64,000 nt of DNA from Rhabditoides inermis. Lineage: Eukaryota > Nematoda > Chromadorea > Rhabditida > Rhabditidae. The translations under genes were made by a program, and so were the position numbers. The notes beneath the pieces are model-generated. The model did not search any database. It worked only from the letters and a program-made list of their open reading frames with translations, and had not been told where the DNA came from. Shown piece by piece: positions 24,647 through 35,800 of this stretch (positions are counted from its first letter, which is position 1; each line of letters begins with the position of its first letter). Where the stretch lies: the NCBI GenBank assembly GCA_963966185.1, contig CAWZYM010000002.1, positions 1-64,000 on the forward strand, in the 5' to 3' direction.

Positions 24647-27600
24647 GCAGCTCCGGCTCCCTACTCTCACTCGCCTCGACACTCTCGTAAAGAGTGCAAA
24701 TTCAATCGCCCCGTAAACACCACTAGAGATCGGAATTACAATCAAGACAAGAGAGAACGATAGGAGAATACTCGTATTCGTATCGCGTACTTGTTACACT
24801 GGAGAAAAGAGGAGCACGAGCAGGAGACAGTGTGAATTGCGCAACGGGCGCTCTAATTCCCTCCCGGGGAGAAGAGAGGGAAAGAGCGAGAGAGAGAGAG
24901 AGATGAGATGGGAGCGTCGCGCAATACCACAAGAAACAGGCAGTATCCAGCGAGAGAAGGAGGAGACTGCCACACAATGCTCCTCTCTCTCCCTCCGTCT
25001 GACCTCTTCTCCACACCGACGACACGATTGCGTCACAGTCGACAAATAGCATACGGCCACTATCGCATATCTTCTCACCACACTCCCCCCTCTCATTCAT
25101 ATGCTCTCCCTCTCACTCAATCTCTCTCTCTCTCCTCTCCCTCACTCCCGCAGACAGGAGGGATACAGTAGGACGCAACTAACAAACTATTGACAAACCA
25201 AAACAAGTACATACTAGGACCACACACATTATTCCAACCCTCAAAACCCGATAAGATTCGCATCAAACACAAACGGCGATAACAAATTCAAATTTCTGTC
25301 ATATTCCCGCCTAAACGGACGCGACCACCCAGACAGCCGATATCTCTCTCACTCACTCTCACAAACACGCAGACGCGCCGAGAATAGATAAACGCGGTGC
25401 GGCGGGTCCGCTAGAGGGGAAAAGAGGAGGCCAGACAGACGCTGTCTCTCGGTGAAAAGGGTCATTGCAGGGCAACCGACGACAAGCGAGAGAGCGTGAG
25501 CCAGCGAGAGCGCGCAGCTGTGAGGAGACACGCAACGCGGACCCGCCTGGCTCTATTATAAATAATCAAAACGCGCAGCCGAGCGAATGAGAGTAATCAT
25601 GATCAAGTAATGTGGTAGGTTAACGAGCCAACAGTGGGATACTACCTCTGCCCTTCCACATTTTCTATCCTACCAGATTTCCACATTTCATGTCGGAATC
25701 ACGCTGATAAGCATACAAACAAAATCAGCAGCAGCACATTTGGATGCTATTTCTACTCTATGGCTCTACCGCATTGTCTACCTTAACCGATTGCCACATT
25801 GCAGACAACAACAATAGCCCCTCGACTCACCGACATAGAACTCGGGAATGTCAATGTTCATGCGGCGCTCGAGCATGTCGGCCCGCTCCAGCTCCTCTTT
25901 GAGCGCATTCCGACGATCCCACACCGGGGACTGCGCAAAGTCCGGGTAGATCTCACTAAAACGGAAATTCTATTTAAAAAGTACGTGACATAAACAATAT
26001 AGATGATTTTCCGCGAAACGTCGCATTTATTCTGGTGCGGGGCGAGTTGTAGGCACACCGCAGCCAAACTCTCTTCTCCCACTAGCGCGCGCCAGCTGCG
26101 CTCTCTCGCCGCGTATACTGTCTCGCAACATCTCCGTCTGCTCTCGCCATCCGCACTCTCCGTTTCCACCACGCTCTCTGCCCACTCTCACTTCTCTCTC
26201 TCTCCCTATAGTACACATGCGCACACTCGCCAGCCAGCCAGCCCATAGCCCGGCACACTCGAGTCAGCTGATTGCGAGTTGAAACTAACGGGGTGCGAAA
26301 AATAGAAACATGCTAGAAAACACTGCCACTTCACAACAGACTGAATTGACATCCACTGTGTGTATTGAAATACTGTAGCTGCGACGTGAAAACATGCTCT
26401 TTACACATTTATGTAAAATGCGACTTCCATACGAAATGTGAAGCATGCGGTAAGTCACAAGGACAATCCCTTTTGTGGCTCGATGTTTGCTCGCAGAGTC
26501 TGGCTCACTCGCTCTCTTCTCATATGGAGCAGGCTCGATACTGCTGCTTCACCCCCCTCCTCCTCCTCCTTCATCAATATCCCATTCCCCAAAAATAACA
26601 TCCTCCTATCCCAAACACGTCATCGACAAGCCGGCCGAATATAGCTGTGCCTTTTTTTTCCCATAAACAGTGATTGCAATTGAGCCCCGCAAATCGCTTC
26701 GCCAGCGACACATTCACGTGATATGCATTCCGACAACACATCACAGCCACACTCTCCCTTCCCTTCGCCTCTCTCGCCTCCCTTTCCCCTTTTCCATCCA
26801 GTCTCCCTGCTAGAGGAAGACATAGCGAGAGGAGAGGGAAACGAGAGAAGCGAAGGAAACAAAGGAAAGGAGGAGAGAATGCACGACACAACACATCCTC
26901 CATCCAGCCCCCAACCATAAAAATACGCATCATCCGGAATTCTCTTTTCAGAGAGGTATCAATAATGTAGCAGTAGAGACAGAGTATTAGTGGGAATAGA
27001 GTAGAAGGGACCATTACGCTGGGGGTATCATCGCCCTAGCCCCGCCGTTTGCCTTTGCCAATCCGTCCTCATAACTCGACAATTTGTCGCTTCCGACTCG
27101 GCGGTTGTCCTTTTTCTCGCCGCCGTATTACGTCAGTCACCATCAAGCTTTACTGTCTACTCGAGAGAGATGCTATCACATATCATCTGCTTCTCTTCCG
27201 CCAGGGATGGGAACAAGCGGGAAGCAGTTATCGCGATTAGCCATCTCATCGCATAAATCAAGACGGCATCGATCGATCGAAGGGTGGACAGAGGGGGGGG
27301 AGAGGGGGTGAAGGAACACGATCCAATTAGGAGACGGGGATGGAGCGAGTAAGATGAATAGTCTGGGTAGACTGACTACAAGTGGGAGATCCAGATCAGG
27401 TGGCCTGATGAGAACAATCGTATTCAAAAGAGAGAAAAAACTGTCTTGGCTACCGATTCAATACTAGTTTGCAAGACCTACGCACTTTACTCCATTTTAC
27501 GACATTTGCGCATACCAAACAGTATTGAATCATGACAGCACTTATGTATTATGGATGGAGAAAGAATCAGCGGCAGTCTTGAATTTCATATCGAAAGAGC

Positions 27601-29237
27601 GAATCGTTGCACCGAATACAGCCAAACAACGGCCGATTGGAACGAGAGAGGCGACAAAACATGTTGTTTCATTCAACACCCACTCAATCTGTAAACAATG
27701 CAGAGAAAGTGAGACTGGTGGAAAACAATTATCAATAAACATGCTGATGCACAATAGAAAAGATTCCAATTCCAAGTTTCCAAAAAATCTAGTTCAGATT
27801 TCCATTAATAATTTCCCTATTCTAATGTGACACACAAGCGAAACGAGCGAGCCATAACAATTGCAAGGAGAGAGGAAAGGAAAAAGAAGGGAGCGGGCGA
27901 GCCTGCCTACGCTGCGTCTCTGCCCCTCCCCTCCCCAACCCACGAATCTCTCCGCTCTCACCATCATATGACAGCGAAAACGATCAGGAGAAAGCAATGT
28001 GATCACATTCTCAAAAAGATTGAGGATACCATGAGGCCAAAGAAGCAGGAAACAATCATGTATAGGATACGATATTCAAAGCCGAGCAATCCTACTCATA
28101 ATCTGCTTTCCATCCAGAAAACAGCCCGCGACGCGAGACAACTAGTTGTTGCCGAGAGTAGAAAATAGAGAGGACAAGAGTGAGAGTGAGGATAGGAAGC
28201 GAGGGAAAGAAGGAGCATGCTGGGAACAAACACGACAACATATCACACACACACACATAGTGTGTGAAGAAAATCGATGGTTGACATCGGAAACAACGAC
28301 ACCCGAGATACATACGTGAGCCATTCAAAAAACTCTTCGTGGGATTCAACGACGTCATTCCGAAGCGCACCACATTCAGAGAACATTCACAATACGATCC
28401 AATGTGAACGATAGTCATTCCATTCCATTCACTGTTCAGAATCACTAATATCGGACCAATTGCCAATTGCACGAAATAGAAATCACGCGTGACATGCCAA
28501 ACTGATGCAACGAATCGCCGTCTCCGTCACCAAAATCCCCAGCACAACCGGTTCGCAAATAACCACCGCCGCCATCGCTTTCATGTGCACGTGCCGCACA
28601 AAGCGCCTCATCAAATCAATTCACAGACCACTGATTCGTCGAGTTTACAAAACACTGCCAGATAACTTGAAAGAAATGTGAAACTGTCTCGACAACATAA
28701 ATTGTTGTGAATAGAATATCATTAATCTACCTCTCCTAGAGGAAGACGAAAAAACCGTCATTGCGAGAACCTCTCGGCAGGCAAGTACAAGGTTTTTTTT
28801 TTAAAACAAAATTAGGGACCGAAAGGTCCAATGCAGAAAACTGCCCAGAGGCGAGCTTGCACAATGCACATGACTGATTGTGTCGATGACAATATCAAAA
28901 TATATATAAAAAATACATAATATTGTTGTGTTGTATTGTATTGTATAAGTGCATTGAGCACTTCGATTTTATGAATATTGTAGCAAACTCTCAAACAGAC
29001 CACCACTGGCACCAGTACTAGTAAAACGCTACTCACGGTAAGTCGGGTAGGTGGTTGGCCATGTTCGTAGCAATACCAGTAAACCACTCACGGAAAGTCG
29101 GGCAGGTGCTTGGCCTTGTCCATCCTGTCGAGGAGCTGGGTGCGGCGGCGGGAGGCGAGCGCGGGGCGAGAGGGACACGACGCGGCCGAGCCGCGCACCG
29201 CCACACGACTCACCCCACGCGGCAGCAGCGACAGCAT
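23023..29237 (-). CDS. mrpl-19: Mitochondrial ribosomal protein L19 (mL19/bL19m)
   Basis: Six exons: 29237-29092, 25955-25831, 24503-24369, 23753-23636, 23460-23274 and 23187-23023. All are phase-checked, giving about 291 residues. The bL19 core is clear: [79 protein letters not shown]. The N-terminus ([20 protein letters not shown]) is basic and amphipathic, as expected for a mitochondrial presequence, so the product should act in the large mitoribosomal subunit. CTGTCTAG abuts the ATG directly, which suggests trans-splicing. Introns 1 (3.1 kb) and 2 (1.3 kb) are long and I saw no other gene inside them. Confidence 0.9.
25956..29091 (-). other. Intron 1 of the mL19 gene
   Basis: Mostly unique, AT-rich toward 28 kb, without recognisable coding sequence. 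From about 28785 to 28990 it holds an A/T-rich segment that resembles the 3' end of a minus-strand retroelement (poly-T at 28793-28802 on the plus strand). Near the exon it contains a partial copy of the exon 1 donor region. Confidence 0.4.
29011..29118. repeat. Duplicated exon 1 donor region of the mL19 gene
   Basis: 29011-29063 and 29075-29118 share ACCAGTA, ACTCACGG, AAGTCGGG, AGGTG and TTGGCC in order. Read on the minus strand, the copy contains ATGGCCAACCACCTACCCGA followed by a GTGAGT donor, so it could serve as an alternative first exon (MANHLPDLP). Confidence 0.6.
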
Positions 29238-29257
29238 CTAGACAGTAGGGTAGCGAG

Positions 29258-29352
29258 CGGTCAGTGTCTTCGAAACACTACCAAACAGCGTGATCCAAAG
29301 ATGTTTTGAAGGGACTGTTTCAAAACGTCTTCGAAACACGCGTGTTTGGTAA
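29258..29352. repeat. TTCGAA-rich MITE-like element
   Basis: GTCAGTGTCTTCGAAACAC at one side and repeated GTTTTGAAGGGAC / CGTCTTCGAAACACG motifs inside. It lies just upstream of the mL19 start. Member of the family described at 31151. Confidence 0.5.
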
Positions 29353-29870
29353 CGTTACGAAGAAACAGATACAGACACGTAAGTATCTATATCTATAGTT
29401 CAATAACGGCGCGTTCAGTTTCTTCGACACCATTTCCAACTCTATTCAAAGGAATTTAAAAAAAAAAAATACTGCTACATTGCGACACACACACAGACAG
29501 CACAGAGGTATTTCAAGCGATCGACAACGCTTACGCTTCTACAACCAGGGTTGTTGTAACAAGTTTCAAAAATAATAATAATACTTTATACTCGATAAAT
29601 ACAGAATACACGACAATATCACAGGATCTCAACGTTAACTCAGAGTACTCGGTACACAATCTCTCGTATTATTAGTCAATGGATGCACATTATTAACACG
29701 CAATACTACATTGTATCGAATAAACACAACAGTTCGAATCCTTCACCTAGACAATGTAGTGAACACTATAAAATACAAACACGACACATTGAAACGACAC
29801 GTATACTGTAACTGCAGCTAGCTACACCCAGAGTTGACTAATCAAAACTAAAAAAAGAGCACTCTCTCCC

Positions 29871-32800
29871 TCACTCCTCTCCACTCGCCATCGTATAGTC
29901 AGTGGCTGTCGAAGACGCAGTATCGTCGTCATCACTCACATTCTCATCATCAAACTGCCTGAAACACAAATATAACATTATAAGTTTGATAGAGCAATCA
30001 TGCGAATCATGCACTTCTAGAGCCAACTCCACACTTAACATCTGCTATACCCTGTTAGCTATGTTCATATATTCATTACGTTATTTAACGACAGATAAAC
30101 ACTATTATAACTACTTCCATTTGCGCACCTCTCATCGAGCAGTGGCCACATGTCCCTGGCGGCGTGTATGCGGTCTCTCTGCTGCTCCCTCTCCCTCTCC
30201 TCCGCTCGCTCGGCAGCCGGCACAGCCGCCACTGGCTGCTCCTCCTCCTCCACCACCGGCTCCTCCCTCGTTCTCGTCGCCTCCTCCTCCTCCGCCGTCA
30301 ACATGTTCGAGTAGCACAGCGGACACACCTAACAAAGATATATGAATCAGGAGAAGAGAAAACAAAACGCCATCAAAACACATCGTTTGGTGGTGTTTCC
30401 AAGGTGTTATGGAGGGAATCGTGCGGGATCGCACTGCTACCACGCTAATGATACGCACATACCTGCTTGACCGCCAGCCACTTTCTGAGACACGCCCCAT
30501 GGAAGACGTGCTTGCAGGGCGTCACCCTCGCCTCGCACACCATCTCCGTGCAGCAGATCGCACACACGTCATCCTCGCGCTCTGCAATCAATTGCTCCGT
30601 AACACGATTGATGAGGCCATTCGCTTCGGGATTTCATAGTATTTTGTGGGGCTATTCCAAATCAGCAGGCTACTTCAAAGTAAACGACGGCATTACTCTT
30701 AGTCGGCCATTTTTCAAAGATCCCAAATCTCGTACTGTTAACAACATGAATCATCCACTCCACACCATTGTGACCAGTAAGCGCCTTGGAATCTTGAAAA
30801 AAATGACCGACTACGAGTAATCCCGTCGTCTACTTTGGAGTAACCCTGACTTGGCAAGTTGGAATCATCCACATACCGGCCAGTTGCTGCTTTTGGTCAG
30901 TATGGTATGGTATTTCAAAGCACTGTGAAGAAGCAGACGGGAGTGTTTCGAAGGCATGTGTTTTAAATCATCCACATACCGGCCAGCTGCTGCTTAGTCG
31001 CCCTGGGCAGGCGCTGCATGTTGTGGACGGCGGCGCGCCTCGCGACCAGCGACGAACGTAGCACATCGAGACGACGCCACACGTTGACAAACACGTGGAA
31101 GATGAGCACGCCCACAGACGCCAGCGTCCACTCGTCTGCAACAAAACGTGTGGTCAGTCTCTTCGAAACAGTGTTTCGAAGACGTTTTTTTAGTCAATAT
31201 CGAAGGGAGTTTTGAAGAGACGGACCGCTACTAAACAGTAGACATGATAAAAAAAAGTTGACATTTCATGTGCATAACTTGTGATGTTAGGAGTTAGGAT
31301 AATTCAAAGTTAAAGAAACGACTAACGATTGAAGATCATGTAGACGCCATAGTTGACCACCATCAGCGCAATCACCAGTTCGAGAATCTGAAACAAAACC
31401 CACGTCATTTCAACATTTCATTCTACACTTTTCCACACAAACACAATCGTATTATCACTCATTTCGCCAGTGTATATCCGCAATTTTGCACATTCTATAC
31501 AACATACACGCCAAAAAAACTCCCAGGCTACAGGGGAAAGAAGCGAAGGAGCTACATCGGAATTCGGGAAAAAAGAAGAGAACTTTCCTCTGTAATCTGG
31601 AGCTCTAAGTTTATCGCATGTATGTTTTATAGAATGTTCAAACAACAGAAGTTGTTCACCTTGGTGGCCGTCTTCACCCAGAACAGCCAGTCGTCGCTCT
31701 TCTCCCACGGCTCCACCGCACCGCACTCGATCACGCCTGGAAATTCACAATTGACACTTACAAAACTGTTAACTGTATCGGAAACACGCGTCATACAAAA
31801 ATCTTAAAATTCAACCACAAACAACTCGAAACTCCCATTCTTGATCACCTAAATCAATACCAAAAATATCAAATCCATATCAAACTGATCAACCCACCGA
31901 TGACGTACTGCACAAATGCGCTGGCCGAGTGGAGGGTGGTGAGCATGCAGTTGGACACGATGATCACGCACCTGCAACCGAGAGAATAAGAGAGATATCA
32001 TATTGATACAGAATCCGACAACACTATCCCAAGCACACACATTCACACATTTAAAAGAGCTACAGGGAAAAGAAGCGAAAGAGCTACAGAGGAAAGCTGC
32101 ATCGGAACTCGGATCGGAACTCGGAAAGAAGAGAGAGAGAGAGAGATTCACCACAGATCCACCGGCAGGAACGCCGTGATCGCATACGCCATCACCATCG
32201 GCGCCACAAAGAGGATCGCCGTCAGCACTAGACATCTGAATGGATGAAATGATAAAGCTACACTGGAATCTAACAATATTCACAAGCCGGTATGGTCAGT
32301 CTTTTTCAAAACAGCATACGAAAAGTTAAAAGTAGTTTGAACAGATACTAGGCTACTAGGCAAGTTAGAAAGTGTTTCGCATTGAATTTCAAGAGGTTTA
32401 AAGACTCACCTGGCATGCCTTGCCCGAGTGGCGTTTGGCGACGAGGAGAGGGCGATCAGCTGCGGCTCCAGCAGCTCGAACAGCGACTGCAGCAGCGCCG
32501 ACATCACTGCAACAACACAATAACTATTACAGTTACAGAACTTTAACAGAAGAATGAAGAAAGACAGAACAGGACAGACGCCGACATCACATTTCACTTC
32601 GAACAGTAGCACTCGAAGCAAACGTTTATTGCTGGTGGAATGGCGCTTGCGCTTGTATCACTATTAATTAGTCATGAGTGATAAGAGAGTAGCAAATAGC
32701 TAGTTTAAAAAACGCTACGCAGATTTGTTAGTTGAAACGACCTTTGTCTCTATTAAAAACAACAACAACAACAACTCTTCTACCTACAGCATACAGCCGG

Positions 32801-35800
32801 AGACGACAAGTGCGTACAGAGATTCAAGAAACAACAACTCCTCTACAGCCGGAGACGACAAGGAGATAACTGAGAACATCGCCGACTCACCGATGAAGAG
32901 CACCAGCCCCAGCAGGAACGCCTTTTGCTCCGTCTTCATGCCAAGCAGACCCGTCTGCGCGCACAGCAACACCAGCGTGAGCGCCTCCGTGTACCTACAC
33001 GATAGACATTAGACATTAATTACTGACAATATCAATTCACTACTGTAACTGCAACTGTATGCTTCATATCATCATGAGTGTGTTGTCATATTCAGATTTA
33101 ACGATTCCGGATAAACGATTGATTGATTGAACAGTTAATAACATATAGAAATGAACAATGTACCAATTCAATGCAAATTCAACGATAAAACATTTTAAAA
33201 CAAATAAAAACTACAAACTACAAAACCCACCCCGAGTGCGCGAGCACATGCCCATGGTCGCGCGTGCCACCCACAGCCAGCTGAGCCAGGTCGACGATCC
33301 ATCTGCAGATGTACTTTTCACTTGCACGGCGGATAGTGAAAACACCCAACAATACTCACTTGCACACAAACGACACAGTCAGTGCCAAGGCCAAGAGGGA
33401 GAGTGGGGTGTGGGTCGACTCGGCGACCGAGGCGAGCAGCGCCGGACCCGCCTCGCGCCACCCACGGTTCTGAAGGGTGAGTGAAAATGAATCGAACAGA
33501 CAGACGTAGTCGTATTCCTACAAATTCCAACGAATTTCGAAATAACAGTTCTGCAGTGCGCAATGGCTAATAGAACAGCGGGAGAAAATGTATTCCCAAT
33601 GCAAATTGCCGAAACACGATAACGAAAATATATGTACTACCTTCTACCTTATACGTTCCACCACAGCCACAGGGATTGAGAATGGAAAAGAAAGAGACAT
33701 AACCCACCTTCTCCCACACCTCCACGTACATGCGGATGGCGAAGAGGGAGAGCCACGTGTAGGTGAGCAGCTCGGCGATGCGCAGCCGACGCCACACCGT
33801 CACCGCACCTCAAGCACACAAGTTAGCCGATCGTTCGACTGTTGTACACTGAACGAAAGGCAGCACTCAGCGAATCCAACCATCAAAACACTTCAGAACT
33901 AAACAACAACAAAAAACTATCTGAATTGATCAACTAAACAGTATAACACTCACCGTGTGCGAGTCCGCGAATGACAAAGATGGCCTTCATCTGCCTTAGG
34001 GCGACGCGGAACGAGAGCGCCATAGCCGGCACCCCGTTCAGCACGTACACGCAGATGGACAGCATCGCCAGCGAGCACGCCACGTTGTGCGCTCAACGAA
34101 TAAGGTTAATGGTCAGTATATAGAATTAGTAATATGTATTGTTTATATGACATCCTTATTGTCCGCTATACTCGGTGTAGTGCCTAGTCCTCCTTCGACC
34201 CCCTCCGCAGAGTGAATCTCTTGAATCGGGGGGATACCTTTATGACATCCTTATCACATCATGCTGCCGAATTTCTTCATTACAAACGCATTTATCTTTT
34301 TTTTTACGTTTCGCACATTTTTCAGCAACTTTCAACAACACATGCCAATTTCCCGCACACTGAGGCCATCTGGCCGTCCGCCATCTTATCACAGAGATTG
34401 CAGATGGCCGACCCGTCTATCACGCTTACACCCCCTTCGCTCCCCTTTTTGCCAATTCGAAAAGCGAGATAGTATGTGCGACTGCGACTGTGTCAACAGG
34501 GCAAGGTGCAACGGAAGAAGTGACTGTCACAAAAAGGCGATTAGAGAAATGAGCGAGGAGCAAGCGTGCAAGCAGTCAAGAAAAACCGTATTAAAAACCG
34601 TATTTATAATTTTCATTTCATGATTGCAGAATCCTACCGAAGCTAAAGTGGACAAAAATCCCAAATGATTGACTGAATTCTACACGAGTTATGATTCGCA
34701 GGCAGGCTGACTGTAGCGAAAGAGTTCTAGCAAAACTCGTCAGCGGATCCGAACCCGCAACCCGTGATTGTCAGGCGAAACTTTAACCAGTTGCGCCATA
34801 GAAGCAATGTATACTGGCTGCTAATTCTGAGTGACCACACTGCGTTTATCGAAAAGAAATGACGGTCATTTCTTATCAATTTCTGGTGAAACGTAAGCTC
34901 GCCGGAAAATGTCGGCAAAATGAAAAGCATATCCGGAGAGCGAACCCACACCCTGCCGCTTGACAGACGGCCGCTCTATCCACTAGGCCACCGCCGCTGT
35001 TTCACAGCTCGCGCGAATGGAGTGACAGGCCGCAAAAGCAATCCACACGGTTTAGCTCCAAAATTTGAAACGTAAATATCTCGAAACGTATGGCCGGTCC
35101 TGTAGATTTGAAAACGGTTTTCGACTAGTGACTTCCTAGGGTATCTCTGATATCAGTTTGGTCAATGGTCACAATCGGCTTCTGTGACCTAAACGACACT
35201 CCTTGCGAGAAAAAAATGACGTCAGAAAGATATGCGACTTACCGACGATGAGCTTGTCGAGAGGGCATCCGCTCATGCGCGCCACTATGGGAATGGTGAA
35301 GACGGTGAGGGTGACGCGGCCCAGGTCACTCTCCAACCCCAGCACAAACGACTGCACCACCGACAGCAACAACTGAAAGTGGACGACTTTGACAAGCTGC
35401 AGCAACAACTGAATGCGTAATTCTTAAATCTTAAAGAACCATCGACAGCAACAACTGAAAGTGGACGACTTTGACAAGCTGCAGCAACAACTAAAAACGT
35501 GATTTTTAGATCTTAGAGAACCATCGACAGCAACAACTGAAAGTGGACGACTTGGTTCTTTGTCATGCTGGAGCAACTACTGAAAGCGAGAAAGCGTAAT
35601 TCTTAGAGAACCACCAACAACAACAACTGAAAGCTATATTTTTCGAGAAACGTACGCACGAAGAAAAACATGCTTTGAACCAAGAACCACAGACAGCAAC
35701 AACTGCAGTTTGAAATTGTGACTGTAACTGTAATGGTCTTTTGTACAGAAACGCAAACGATTAAAACATGGAACAAAACTCTCCAACAAAACAAATAAAA

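Noticed and set aside
34929..34998. Functional tRNA-Asp gene
   Set aside because: The anticodon arm is good, but the T stem and acceptor stem do not pair.
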